Part shown: piece after piece, positions 1-7,639 of the stretch
How the letters are laid out: each line of letters begins with the position of its first letter
Numbering within the stretch: position 1 is the stretch's first letter
From: an uncultured Phascolarctobacterium sp.
GTDB lineage: Bacteria; Bacillota; Negativicutes; Acidaminococcales; Acidaminococcaceae
DNA: 14,655 bases
NCBI GenBank assembly: GCA_934234275.1
Contig: CAKQHU010000015.1
Span: forward strand, 1 to 14,655
Direction: 5' to 3'
Translations under genes and position numbers: made by a program
The notes under the pieces: generated by a model
Database searches by the model: none
What the model was told of the DNA's origin: nothing
The model's input: only the letters and a program-made list of their open reading frames with translations

Positions 1-207
1 GCGATTACGGAATCGGCGATTGTGCGTTTCCGCCCGATTATGCTGGCGGCCTTCACTACGGTACTGGGATTGATTCCGATGTTCGCCAGCCAGTTCTGGA
101 ATGCAATGGCTGTGGCTATTGCCTGCGGCCTGACCGGTGCAACGCTGCTGACGCTGGTTGTACTGCCGGTGCTGTATGCGATTGTGTTTAAGGTGAAAGC
201 AGAATAG
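1..207 (+). CDS. RND efflux transporter, C-terminal end (partial)
   Basis: The frame is open from base 1, so the gene starts left of the window; 68 residues are visible before the TAG. The segment ESAIVRFRPIMLAAFTTVLG followed by LIPMF matches the well-conserved stretch before the last two membrane helices of hydrophobe/amphiphile efflux (HAE1, AcrB-like) pumps. Two hydrophobic helices follow, then a short charged tail (FKVKAE) on the cytoplasmic side. Such pumps sit in the inner membrane of diderm bacteria and export drugs or other amphiphiles with a periplasmic adaptor and an outer-membrane channel. The gene converges on the nitrogenase-like operon and is separated from it by a hairpin terminator. 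Nothing suggests a functional link. The substrate cannot be predicted from this fragment. Confidence 0.88.
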   Translation, partial: AITESAIVRFRPIMLAAFTTVLGLIPMFASQFWNAMAVAIACGLTGATLLTLVVLPVLYAIVFKVKAE

Positions 208-227
208 AGCTGAGATTGGTTTATAAG

Positions 228-350
228 AAATTACTAAAACCCATGTCCCGCCGAAATCGGCAGGACATGGGTTTTCTGTATTCTCAGTGCACACTTTAAG
301 AGCGTGCGCTATTTTTATTTTATTATCTTCTGCAGTACGCCTGCATCTGC
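228..350. repeat. Direct repeat, copy 1 (terminator plus end of subunit B gene)
   Basis: This stretch of about 120 bp recurs almost unchanged, in the same orientation, at 8777-8893. It contains the hairpin terminator, a second smaller hairpin (GTGCACACT ... AGCGTGCGC), and the stop codon with the last codons of the copy 1 subunit B gene. Copy 2 differs by a few substitutions and a 6-bp deletion in a TTTTAT run. Because coding sequence is included, it looks like a duplication scar and not a dispersed mobile repeat. Confidence 0.85.
236..275. terminator. Bidirectional terminator between RND pump and nitrogenase-like copy 1
   Basis: A 13-bp perfect stem (AAAACCCATGTCC with GGACATGGGTTTT) continues into a GCCG/CGGC inner stem with an AAAT loop. 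The arms begin with A and end with T runs on both strands, so it can stop transcription of the pump (plus) and of the subunit B gene (minus). It belongs to a repeat found again at 8777-8893. Confidence 0.85.
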
Positions 351-1546
351 TCCAGCAGGAAGTCTGCTCCCTTTTCGCCCATAAACGGCAGATGGGTTGC
401 CACAGCGCTGTTCATAAACGGAGCGCTGATAAGCACCTTCGTGTTATCGGCTTCCGCCTGCAGCAGCGCCACATCATCTGCCAAAACAAGCGTATCATGC
501 AAGCCACGGATTACCTGCAGCCAGTCGCTTTCCTCAGCGTAGGCTTCCACATCTGCCGCAGGCTCGGCAATCGCCTTCAAGCTATGCGCGCACATTTTGT
601 GCAGCACCGTAATCCCTCCCTGCTCCAGGAAGGCACTCACGCCCTGCACCATATCATAATCACCCTTGACAACAGCCTTTCGCGGCTTATTATTGCCCAT
701 CATAGCAAAGAGGCTGAGTCTGGAAAGGCTCTTTTCCTTTGTTTGCAGGCGTAGCAGTACCATAGAATCCGGCTCCCTGCCTACCGCTTCTTCAACCTGC
801 GCCAAAAAGCTCAGCGTACCGTTGTAACCGTAGGGAACAGCGTAAACATACGGCGTGCCGAATTTTTCCTGCAGATATTTGGCAGCCGCAAGGCCTTCGT
901 TGCCCAGCACAATATTTACCTGTGCCAGGCCCATATCCTCCAGCTCCTCCACGCTCGTGTCGCAGCAAAGGCAGGCGTTACATCTCAACTCCAGCGCTTC
1001 GCTCAGCAGACTCTTAATCTCCCAGATATCGCTTTCCATGCGATAACGCCACATAGAGGCGCCAATAATATTATACACGCCTTTTTCTGCTGCAACGCCC
1101 TTTTTCGGCAGATTGCGCACGAGCAGCTTATATGTTTCTGCCAAGCCGATACTGTAATCACCGCGGAAGCCTCCCTGTTCAAAGGCTACCAGCTTGGCCT
1201 TGACCTCATTTTGCATATAGCGGCACACGCCCTTGATGTCAGTTCCGATGACGGCAGTCACGGAAGAGGCTACGACGAAGATAACCTTCGGCGCATAGCT
1301 TTTATCCAATTCAACGATGGCATCCTCCAGGCGTGTTACGTCACCCATTACAACATCGTCCTCGCTCATATGCGTAGTGAACATGCGGTTTTGAAAGCGC
1401 AGGCCCAAGCCGCCGTATAAGCCCATGCTGTAATGCGTAGTACCCGCAGGGCCGTATTCCAGCACGATGGCTCCCTGTACGGCCAAAAGGCTCCAGATAA
1501 TTCCCATTCTGTCCGACGGTGTCGGTAAAAATCTTACTAAACTCAC
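323..1546 (-). CDS. Nitrogenase component 1-like subunit B, copy 1
   Basis: This 407-residue protein belongs to the nitrogenase component 1 / oxidoreductase superfamily. Residues 30-39 (EYGPAGTTHY) sit where NifD has HGPVGCGQY, and residues 93-103 (ASSVTAVIGTD) where component 1 proteins have a cysteine followed by IGDD. Both P-cluster cysteines are therefore replaced (by Thr and Ser), and no cysteine is found in the first 107 residues. It does hold a dense group, C189-x2-C192-x-C194-C195, identical in copy 2, plus C108 and C319. The start is GTG: its GTGA overlaps the subunit A stop by 4 nt, with GGAGG 7 nt upstream, so the two subunits are translationally coupled and probably form an A2B2 complex. 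The reaction is unknown. The family is certain; the substrate is not. Confidence 0.85.
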   Translation of the reverse strand: MSLVRFLPTPSDRMGIIWSLLAVQGAIVLEYGPAGTTHYSMGLYGGLGLRFQNRMFTTHMSEDDVVMGDVTRLEDAIVELDKSYAPKVIFVVASSVTAVIGTDIKGVCRYMQNEVKAKLVAFEQGGFRGDYSIGLAETYKLLVRNLPKKGVAAEKGVYNIIGASMWRYRMESDIWEIKSLLSEALELRCNACLCCDTSVEELEDMGLAQVNIVLGNEGLAAAKYLQEKFGTPYVYAVPYGYNGTLSFLAQVEEAVGREPDSMVLLRLQTKEKSLSRLSLFAMMGNNKPRKAVVKGDYDMVQGVSAFLEQGGITVLHKMCAHSLKAIAEPAADVEAYAEESDWLQVIRGLHDTLVLADDVALLQAEADNTKVLISAPFMNSAVATHLPFMGEKGADFLLEQMQAYCRR

Positions 1547-2904
1547 AGGCCAGCCTCCTTTCTGAATACTTTGGCATCAGCCACAGTCTGCTGCAAAATT
1601 TTCAGCAGGAAGGTGTTGCATTCAAAGCCCAGCATTTTTCCTGCCGGGTCGCTGTGCAGCTGCGCAATTCCCTTGCGGCGCAAACGTTCACCAAATTCAT
1701 GTCCTATGTAAATCCACGGATGCAGTATATCATAAACATATTGCAGCGGTGCTATATTAGCCGCCTTGCAGACATACGGATCAGTAGTCGCCAGAATGCC
1801 TTTGATATCCTCAAAATGCTCTTGGCGCAGCTTATTGCTCTGAATCAGCTGCGGCACAAGGCCTAAACGGCACAGATAGCTGTTAAGCTCAAAGCAGTCG
1901 TACTGCGTATTGCCGAAAATATACGGTACTCCCTGTACAACAGGCAGCGTTTTCTGTTCCAACGCCTTGCATTCGTCTAATTTCGCATTGACCTCCGCAG
2001 GCAGCGGCAGCTCCAGATAAGCAAACAGATGCTGATAGGCCTGCAGAATCTTTTCCGGTGCGGCAAAGCGGTTGAAGTAAACATAAGGAATGTTATACTG
2101 CTCCTGCATAGCCTGCGCCAACGGCAATGCGATATCATGCACGACGATGTTCACCTTCGCTGCTGGAGCACGGCGGATTTCTTCGGCAGTGCAGCTGCTA
2201 GGCAGCTGTACGCCGATTTTCACGCCGGACTTTTGCAGCAACGCATACAGCTCCGTATCTGCAAAATCTCCGAAGCGCTGTCCCAACACGTTGACACTGC
2301 CATCACACTTCTGCGGCTGCATAATGCTTTGGCAAGCAGTAATGGCGCGTTCGAAGCCGGGGAAATGGTCCTCGCATTTAAAGTGCTCGGTATGCACCGC
2401 CATTACCGGAATGCTGTACTGCTTTGTCAGCTCCTCGGCAATGGCATCATAATCATCCCCGATAACCTCAATAACGCAGGTAGTCACAAGCATTACGCAT
2501 TTAGGCCTATACTCCGCTACAATCTCTTTGAACGCCTTGTGCATGCTTTCCGCACTGCCAAAGGTTACATCATGGCTGTTCAATACTACCGAAACGCAAC
2601 GTCCGTTAATGCCACCGTAGCGGTCGCTGAGAGTCAGGCTTTTGGTATAATAGCTACATTCGTCCGTACCTACGATAACCAGCAGGCAATCCTTGATGCC
2701 GCCGGCAATCATAGCAGCACCCATCAGCGGACAATGAGTGCCGGGGAATAGTGCTGTCGTCAGTTGGGGAATATCCTTAATTGTCTGCACCTTGCTTAAA
2801 CGGTTCAGGCGTTCTAAAAGCTCGTTACCATCAATGCCTACAGCCTGTGGTGGCCCGCTCAGTTTTTCCTGCAGCTTGCGCCTTGCCTTTTCTTGCAAAT
2901 CCAT
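1543..2904 (-). CDS. Nitrogenase component 1-like subunit A, copy 1 (cysteine-bearing)
   Basis: This 453-residue component 1-like protein lies where nifD lies in nifHDK. It keeps three cysteines in the positions used for a P-cluster-type iron-sulfur centre: C58 (GTHCPLMG), C83 (GTDECSYYTK) and C143 (TTCVIEVIGDD, very like NifK). C177 (HFKCEDHFPG) lies in a segment resembling NifD/NifE. The N-terminus is a short charged helix. The protein is shorter than NifD, closer to the dark-operative protochlorophyllide reductase and CfbD-type enzymes. The start has a GGAG 5-6 nt upstream that overlaps the stop of the reductase gene 9 nt away. The gene overlaps subunit B by 4 nt. It probably carries a [4Fe-4S]-type cluster that receives electrons from the NifH-like protein. 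No evidence points to a FeMo-type cofactor. Confidence 0.86.
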   Translation of the reverse strand: MDLQEKARRKLQEKLSGPPQAVGIDGNELLERLNRLSKVQTIKDIPQLTTALFPGTHCPLMGAAMIAGGIKDCLLVIVGTDECSYYTKSLTLSDRYGGINGRCVSVVLNSHDVTFGSAESMHKAFKEIVAEYRPKCVMLVTTCVIEVIGDDYDAIAEELTKQYSIPVMAVHTEHFKCEDHFPGFERAITACQSIMQPQKCDGSVNVLGQRFGDFADTELYALLQKSGVKIGVQLPSSCTAEEIRRAPAAKVNIVVHDIALPLAQAMQEQYNIPYVYFNRFAAPEKILQAYQHLFAYLELPLPAEVNAKLDECKALEQKTLPVVQGVPYIFGNTQYDCFELNSYLCRLGLVPQLIQSNKLRQEHFEDIKGILATTDPYVCKAANIAPLQYVYDILHPWIYIGHEFGERLRRKGIAQLHSDPAGKMLGFECNTFLLKILQQTVADAKVFRKEAGL

Positions 2905-2913
2905 CTTTTTCTC

Positions 2914-3678
2914 CTATTCCTCTTCATCCTCGCTGAGATCCAAAACACGCTCGGCCAGCTCATTATATACCTGTACCATCGAAGAATCCTTCACAAACTC
3001 ACTGACGGTACCGCCCTGATTTTCGGCAATCTGGATATCCCCGCTGCGCGGAACGTACTGCACAACCTCGGTACCGATTTCTGCGGCAGCCTTTGCTACC
3101 AGCTCCTGTTCATTCTCAATGTTTTTGGCGTTGAGGATGATGCCCTTCAAGCGTGCGTAACCGCGACGGCCGAAGTTTTTGATTGCCTGGGCAATATTAT
3201 TCGCCGCATACAAAGCCATCATTTCGCCGGAGGATACGATGAACACCTCGCGTGCGTAGCCGCCGCGAATCGGCATAGCAAAGCCGCCGCAGACTACGTC
3301 ACCCAATACGTCATATATAACGATGTCAGGCTTATAGGTTTCAAAGGCCTCCAGCTCTGCCAGTTTTTCAAAGGCAGAAATAATACCGCGGCCTGCGCAG
3401 CCAATGCCCGGAGTAGGTCCGCCGGCCTCTACGCACAGTACGCCGCCGAAGCCTTCAAAAACAATATCTTCCAGCTTCAAGGACTCTCCCTTTTCCTTTA
3501 ATTGCTCCAATACTGTCGGAATGCGTTTGCCCTCCATAAGGTTTTTGGTGCTGTCACTCTTCGGGTCACAGCCTACCTGCATAACCTTGTAGCCCTTTAA
3601 GGCCAATGCTGCCGATAAATTGGAGGTGGTGGTGGATTTGCCGATACCGCCCTTACCGTAAATTGCAATTTTTCTCAT
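2914..3678 (-). CDS. NifH-like ATP-dependent reductase, copy 1
   Basis: This 254-residue NifH/BchL/CfbC superfamily iron protein is complete. The P-loop GKGGIGKST is at residues 8-16, the switch-like GCDPKSDST at 36-44, and the two cysteines that bridge a [4Fe-4S] cluster across the homodimer are C94 (GIGCAGRG) and C130 ([10 protein letters not shown]). Arg97 matches the arginine that is ADP-ribosylated in some NifH proteins. Such proteins pass single electrons to a component 1 partner at the cost of ATP. The C-terminus is acidic (SEDEEE). AGGAG lies 6 nt before the ATG. The gene leads an operon with subunits A and B. A terminator and an 11-codon frame lie between it and the upstream lipoprotein gene. 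Against the visible part of copy 2 only about eight residues differ, so both may serve either complex. Confidence 0.93.
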   Translation of the reverse strand: MRKIAIYGKGGIGKSTTTSNLSAALALKGYKVMQVGCDPKSDSTKNLMEGKRIPTVLEQLKEKGESLKLEDIVFEGFGGVLCVEAGGPTPGIGCAGRGIISAFEKLAELEAFETYKPDIVIYDVLGDVVCGGFAMPIRGGYAREVFIVSSGEMMALYAANNIAQAIKNFGRRGYARLKGIILNAKNIENEQELVAKAAAEIGTEVVQYVPRSGDIQIAENQGGTVSEFVKDSSMVQVYNELAERVLDLSEDEEE

Positions 3679-3690
3679 AACCTTCTCCTT

Positions 3691-3726
3691 TTATGTTTTG
3701 TAATAGTTGGGAAATGTTTTGAACAT
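3691..3726 (-). pseudogene. 11-codon frame copied from the ABC exporter start
   Basis: The frame reads MFKTFPNYYKT and stops just before the ribosome binding site of the reductase gene. The ABC exporter at 10611 begins MFKTFISYYKP, and the DNA upstream is also alike: TTTAGAATAT, then a purine-rich GGGGAAAG or GATAGGAAAG stretch, then TTT before the ATG. The frame is therefore either a deletion remnant of an exporter gene that once stood here or a copied leader now translated as a short upstream peptide. Its stop codon is followed directly by AAAGGAG of the next gene, so translation of the peptide could couple to the reductase. Translation itself is not demonstrated. Confidence 0.6.
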
Positions 3727-3739
3727 AAACTTTCCCCAT

Positions 3740-3768
3740 ACCATATATTTCCATATTCTAAAAAACAA
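3740..3768 (-). promoter_or_regulatory. Possible promoter for nitrogenase-like operon copy 1
   Basis: On the minus strand TTGTTT (3768-3763) is followed after 17 bp by TATGGT (3745-3740). The -35 lies in the T-run of the preceding terminator. The match is weak and the site is proposed because the operon needs a promoter downstream of that terminator. No MerR-type dyad is seen here. Confidence 0.35.
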
Positions 3769-3803
3769 GCAGGAACTATTTTTCGTAGTTCACTGCTTGT
3801 TTT
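3759..3803 (-). terminator. Terminator after the lipoprotein gene
   Basis: On the minus strand AACAAGCAG and CTGCTTGTT pair, extended by GAACTA/TAGTTC around a CGAAAAA loop, and are followed by TTTTTT. It lies just after the substrate-binding protein stop and separates receptor and lipoprotein genes from the copy 1 reductase operon. It may be partial, allowing some read-through. Confidence 0.8.
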
Positions 3804-3807
3804 TATA

Positions 3808-4728
3808 TTATAGGGTAGTGCGCATAATACGTTTTAATTCTTCCAGATTCTTCATCACATACTGACTGGAGCAATGCATATATTTCATCGGTACAATAAC
3901 AACCTTCCCGTTCTGCACAGCAGAAACAGTCTGATAGCTGGGATCATTCAAAATTTCTTCCTTGCGTATCTCGGCATTTTTATGTTGTCCGCCAAAGGAC
4001 CAATCCAATACTATTAGTCTTTTGGGATTCATAGCAATAATCTGTTCCTTACTGAGATAAGAGGACTGCGGGAAATCATATTTTGCAGCCAGATTTTCAA
4101 TATTACATGCTTCACAGATGCTGGCAGGCATCGAGCCCTTTTGACCGATACCGCCGTTAGGATGAATCAGCAGAACGCTTTCAATCTTCTGACCTTCGGT
4201 AGAAGCCTTAAGATATGCGGCAACCTTTTCTGCCAGGCTGTTGGCAGCAGCCTTATTATCTGCTACCTCGCCCACAATTTTAATGTAATCCGGAATTTCC
4301 TGTATAGTCTTGGGCTGACGCAAGACACAGGTCTTGACGCCCACACTGTCAAGAGTATCTGCCAGCTCATTAGCTCTGCCTTCAGTCAGAATAACAAGAT
4401 CCGGTTTAAATTTCATAATCTGCTCAGGATTATTTTCGCATACAGGTATGCCCTTCAGCTTTTCGTAGCAGTTCGACAAATCCTCTTCCCTTGCCCACAT
4501 ATCCGTAGCAATTATCCGTTCTGTCGGTATAAGGTCCGTCAAAATATCTGTAGCGCTGTAATTTAAGCAAACTATTCTTTTAGGTGCTGATGCAAAGGTT
4601 ATCTTTTTGCCTCTGGCATCAACAACAGTATAACCGCTGCCCTGCTCCTGCGAGGACAAGGACTCCTTGCCACAACCGGTGACTAACAATAAGGACAATG
4701 CCATTATTACCAGAAACAGCTTTTTCAT
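3808..4728 (-). CDS. ABC substrate-binding lipoprotein, FecB/BtuF type
   Basis: This 306-residue protein has a classic lipoprotein signal: MKKLF, a hydrophobic core, and lipobox LVTGC with the acylated cysteine at residue 19. The mature part fits the periplasmic-binding-protein family PF01497: VVDARGKKITF near the start, then PKRIVCLNYSATDILTDL, and a KPDLVILTEG segment at the expected position. This family binds metal chelates such as siderophores, haem or cobalamin and delivers them to an inner-membrane BtuCD/FecCD permease. No permease is in the window, so it must lie elsewhere or the protein works in another way. The gene starts 22 nt after the TonB receptor stop with GAAGGTGA before the ATG, so both are co-transcribed. 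The ligand is not readable. Confidence 0.85.
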   Translation of the reverse strand: MKKLFLVIMALSLLLVTGCGKESLSSQEQGSGYTVVDARGKKITFASAPKRIVCLNYSATDILTDLIPTERIIATDMWAREEDLSNCYEKLKGIPVCENNPEQIMKFKPDLVILTEGRANELADTLDSVGVKTCVLRQPKTIQEIPDYIKIVGEVADNKAAANSLAEKVAAYLKASTEGQKIESVLLIHPNGGIGQKGSMPASICEACNIENLAAKYDFPQSSYLSKEQIIAMNPKRLIVLDWSFGGQHKNAEIRKEEILNDPSYQTVSAVQNGKVVIVPMKYMHCSSQYVMKNLEELKRIMRTTL

Positions 4729-4750
4729 TGTTCACCTTCAAAGCATTTTA

Positions 4751-6607
4751 TTAAAATGTTCTTTCATAAGTAATGAACCAGTCACGGTACGGCAGCAGAC
4801 AGCCTCTGGAAGCAGCCATCTCTTCGGTTCTGTTCAGAATGTTGTTGACAGCAAATTTCACGCTGTTTTCTTTATCGAACTGATAGGTAGCATTAAAGCT
4901 CAGATATTGCTTGATGCCATTGCCGGAATACGGTGCGTAAGACAGATAACGCATAGCAGCATATTGATGTAACAGATTGGTTGCCAGCTTGCCGTTTTTA
5001 TAGCCTAAAACGCTGTTAATCAGCAGCTTATCATCGCAGTTTCTGAAATCGGCACCCGGTTTATCAATCTGCTTAGGATCGGAATATGCAACAGAGGTCT
5101 TGAAGCTCCAGTGGTCGCTCAAAACGCCTTCATAGGAAACCTCTAAGCCGGTGTTTTTGAATTTATTGGCATTGACAACCATGCTGTGGTCATCGTCAAT
5201 TTTCTGCGTAAAGATTCTGTTGCTGATATCCAGATGGTACAAAGAAACCTTTAAGAATTCACGCGGAGACAACAGCTTTTTCCAGCCGATTTCATAGTTC
5301 CAGCCGGTTTCGGGGCCAAGGTTATCATTGAAAATCATAGAATCGCTGTCGGAATATTGGTCACCGATGGTAGGCATACGGAAGGATTTGTTGACGTTCA
5401 GGAATACGGTATCCTTATTGTTAAGCTTGTGCAGTAATTGTAAGGACGGCAGGAATTCATTCTTCATATCGTCATACATTACTTCACGGCCGCCGAAGGA
5501 TAAGGTGGTTTTGTCAGTCATGTTGTCAACAGCCTGAATATATACAGCCTTTCTGTGACGTTTAATCATGTCCAGACCGAAGGAGGTACCTTTAACGTTA
5601 CCATGAGAATCTGCTTCCAAAGCCATTTCCGCACCGGTAGTAATGTTGAACTTGCCGATATCAAAATTATACTTAGCATCTACGCCATAGTTCCAGCTTG
5701 TTCTGCGCAGGGAACTCTTGGGCATCAGCTCATAAGCTGCGTTATAGGCATCATTTTTGTATCTGCGCTTTTGTCCGAATACGGTAACATCAAAGCCTTT
5801 ATTATTATATGCTACATTAAGATCATGGAAAACGATATTGGTTTCATTGGAGCCAGTCTTCTTTAAAGCTTTAAACTTATCGTAATCATTCTGATTATCA
5901 GTCAACATATATCTCATAGATAAATTATCATTAGGTTTGTACTTTAACATAACACTGTTTTTCTCCATCCACTTGCCTTGAGATGTTTTCTTCGCGGTAT
6001 ACCAGTTACGTTCCGCAATTCTGTCATGTGTATATGCCATACCGAATTTATCTTCGCTTACATTCAAGGTAGCCAGACGCTTGCCTCTGCTGCCGTAGCC
6101 TGCACTTGCGGAAATTTGCGGAGTCTGCTTGGTAACAATATCGATAACACCGGTCAAGGTATCGGTGCCGTAAAGAACTGCGCCGGTACCGCGGATGATT
6201 TCGATTCTTTCAACAGCATTAACGGGAATAGCGTCCAGGTTACCGAAGCCCTGCATATTTAAAGGAACACCGTCAACCAGAATAGTCGGGTTACGGCTTG
6301 CACCGGTCAAACCTCTCATACCAAAGGTAGAGCCTACACCGGTAGGCTGAGCGGCAATCGCACCCGCTGCATATTCCAGTACTTCCTGTACGTTGCTGCC
6401 GTTGTAGTTCTTAATATCTTCCGCAGTGAAAATTTCAGTAGTAGCGGGAGTATTCAGCTCCTGCTTAATTTTCTCCTGAGAAGCTGTTACGACAATTTCG
6501 TCCAAATTATATTGATCCAGCTTTTCTGCTGCAAAGCTTACGCTTTGAGGCAAAATTCCCAAAATCATGAATAAAGCGGCAACTTTTTTTCGGTTCATTT
6601 TCAACAT
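4751..6607 (-). CDS. TonB-dependent outer-membrane receptor
   Basis: This 618-residue receptor has an N-terminal signal peptide (MLKMNRKK, hydrophobic core, SVSFA before the mature part), a TonB box DEIVVTA at about residues 36-42, and a plug domain with ILVDGVPLN, AVERIEIIRGTGAVLYGTDT and GVIDIVTK. A beta-barrel follows and ends in phenylalanine (YERTF), the usual signal for outer-membrane insertion. Such receptors import iron chelates, haem or corrinoids using TonB energy. The frame could extend 12 codons upstream, but the ATG at 6607 is preferred because AGGAGG lies 12 nt before it (somewhat long) and the signal peptide then starts at the right place. The promoter is of the MerR type and divergent from the regulator. 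It proves an outer membrane in the host. The substrate is unknown. Confidence 0.93.
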   Translation of the reverse strand: MLKMNRKKVAALFMILGILPQSVSFAAEKLDQYNLDEIVVTASQEKIKQELNTPATTEIFTAEDIKNYNGSNVQEVLEYAAGAIAAQPTGVGSTFGMRGLTGASRNPTILVDGVPLNMQGFGNLDAIPVNAVERIEIIRGTGAVLYGTDTLTGVIDIVTKQTPQISASAGYGSRGKRLATLNVSEDKFGMAYTHDRIAERNWYTAKKTSQGKWMEKNSVMLKYKPNDNLSMRYMLTDNQNDYDKFKALKKTGSNETNIVFHDLNVAYNNKGFDVTVFGQKRRYKNDAYNAAYELMPKSSLRRTSWNYGVDAKYNFDIGKFNITTGAEMALEADSHGNVKGTSFGLDMIKRHRKAVYIQAVDNMTDKTTLSFGGREVMYDDMKNEFLPSLQLLHKLNNKDTVFLNVNKSFRMPTIGDQYSDSDSMIFNDNLGPETGWNYEIGWKKLLSPREFLKVSLYHLDISNRIFTQKIDDDHSMVVNANKFKNTGLEVSYEGVLSDHWSFKTSVAYSDPKQIDKPGADFRNCDDKLLINSVLGYKNGKLATNLLHQYAAMRYLSYAPYSGNGIKQYLSFNATYQFDKENSVKFAVNNILNRTEEMAASRGCLLPYRDWFITYERTF

Positions 6608-6683
6608 AAAAATACAATACCTCCTAACAACTTCATCAAACACTCATACACTTATCTAATGCTTATACTCTAGCATTATTATG

Positions 6684-6712
6684 TTGTTTATGTTATGATA
6701 ATACAGTATACT
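6684..6712 (+). promoter_or_regulatory. Possible promoter of the MerR regulator gene
   Basis: TTGTTT (6684-6689) is followed after 17 bp by TATACT (6707-6712). The start point would fall in the dyad shared with the divergent receptor promoter, so the regulator would repress its own synthesis when bound, as is common in MerR systems. Confidence 0.5.
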
Positions 6713-6735
6713 CCATATAGTAACTATAATGTCAA
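6705..6735 (-). promoter_or_regulatory. MerR-type promoter and operator of the TonB receptor
   Basis: On the minus strand TTGACA (6735-6730) and TATACT (6710-6705) are separated by 19 bp instead of 17. The long spacer is the hallmark of promoters that MerR-family activators untwist. The spacer holds the dyad TATAGT-T-ACTATA. Transcription would start near 6698, leaving a 5' leader of about 90 nt before the receptor ATG. The adjacent divergent MerR gene is the obvious regulator. Confidence 0.78.
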
Positions 6736-6751
6736 TAGGAGAGATTTTTAA

Positions 6752-7564
6752 ATGGTAAACAAGAGCAACTTCTTTTACGCAAGTGACTTGGCGCAATTAT
6801 ATAACATATCCAAGCAGACGCTGATTTTCTATGACAAAAAAGATTTGTTTAAACCTGATTATGTAGATTCGAACGGTTATCGCATGTATTCGCTAAAGCA
6901 GTTTTTCATCTTGGGAATAATACTGGATTTAAAAATAATGGGCTTTAACCTTAATGATATAAAAAATTTTCTGGATCATCGCACCCCTGAAGATACGCTT
7001 TCTCTGCTCAATAAGCAATTACATAAATTGACAAAGCAAATAGAACTCACCACAAAGTTATGTGACAATATAAATTCTAAAATAAATACCATAAATACTT
7101 ACAATAATTGTAAGCTGAACGAAATCACCATGTCCTACAAAGAAGAGGAATATTTTTTGGTAAGTGAGCAAATCCCGCTTTCGTTGCCGCAAAAGGAACG
7201 TTTTTTAGCTGCTGCCACTCTGCTGAATTCGGCTGTCGACCAAAACGGGCTTAAAGAATATAGTATCAGCGGTTTTATTTTTAATGACACAATTGCCGAT
7301 TTTTCACCAGAATCCTACAAAGTATTCTGCAAGACTAATAAAATTAATCACAATTATGTCAAGCCTTATGGCCTGTATCTGCAAATCTGCGTCAACACCA
7401 ATTTTGCCGATGCAGTTAATACGGCCAAACCACTTTTAATTAATTTTTGCAAAGCACTGAATTTAAAAACAAATAACATTATTTATATCAAAACATTAAG
7501 AAATTATTGGTCAACCGATTCGCATGACAACTTCATTTCTAAAATAGAAGTACCCGTATTATAA
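6752..7564 (+). CDS. MerR-family transcriptional regulator
   Basis: This 270-residue protein starts with a MerR winged helix-turn-helix: YASDLAQLYNISKQTLIFYD (9-28), then LFKPDYVDSNGYRMY in place of the usual wing, and a LKIMGFNLNDIKNFL segment. A coiled coil for dimerisation follows at about 80-115. Residues 120-270 form a large effector domain, perhaps of the GyrI-like ligand-binding type; I recognise no clear ligand residues. AGGAGAG lies 8 nt before the ATG. The gene is distinctly AT-rich compared with its neighbours. It is divergent from the receptor and shares its operator region, so it very likely controls receptor and lipoprotein genes. The same promoter type in front of the exporter at 10756 suggests that it controls that gene too. 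Confidence 0.88.
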   Translation: MVNKSNFFYASDLAQLYNISKQTLIFYDKKDLFKPDYVDSNGYRMYSLKQFFILGIILDLKIMGFNLNDIKNFLDHRTPEDTLSLLNKQLHKLTKQIELTTKLCDNINSKINTINTYNNCKLNEITMSYKEEEYFLVSEQIPLSLPQKERFLAAATLLNSAVDQNGLKEYSISGFIFNDTIADFSPESYKVFCKTNKINHNYVKPYGLYLQICVNTNFADAVNTAKPLLINFCKALNLKTNNIIYIKTLRNYWSTDSHDNFISKIEVPVL

Positions 7565-7568
7565 GCTG

Positions 7569-7590
7569 ATTATAGTAAGTATAATGTTTA
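7569..7590. promoter_or_regulatory. Third MerR-like dyad, downstream of the regulator gene
   Basis: The near-perfect dyad ATTATA-GTAAG-TATAAT is centred at 7577 and is followed by GTTTA. The core TATAGTAA(G)TATAATGT matches the receptor operator (TATAGTAACTATAATGT) at 16 of 17 positions. Its -35 and -10 elements on the minus strand are poor, so it may bind the regulator without driving a strong promoter. Confidence 0.5.
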
Positions 7591-7604
7591 CCGCCACTCT
7601 TCCC

Positions 7605-7633
7605 TTGACATCCCCCCTTATTTCAAGTAAACT
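7605..7633 (+). promoter_or_regulatory. Possible promoter of a small RNA
   Basis: TTGACA (7605-7610) is a perfect -35, followed after 17 bp by TAAACT (7628-7633). No credible coding frame follows for 250 nt, but three hairpins and a terminator do. Confidence 0.45.
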
Positions 7634-7639
7634 TAAACT

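Noticed and set aside
228..350. Terminator repeat as a mobile miniature element
   Set aside because: Both copies include the end of a subunit B coding sequence and there are no target-site duplications, which fits segment duplication better.
2029..2751. Plus-strand open frame of 240 codons opposite subunit A copy 1
   Set aside because: It is antisense to a well-supported gene, has no family resemblance, and matches a shadow frame at the same place in copy 2.
323..3678. Reading the reductase operons as nitrogen-fixation nifHDK
   Set aside because: Subunit B lacks all P-cluster cysteines, both subunits are shorter than NifD and NifK, and no nifB, nifE or nifN is visible.
3709..3736. GGGAAA ... 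TTTCCC inverted repeat as an operator of the reductase operon
   Set aside because: It coincides with the duplicated exporter start codons, and the arms are short with an imperfect middle, so chance is more likely.
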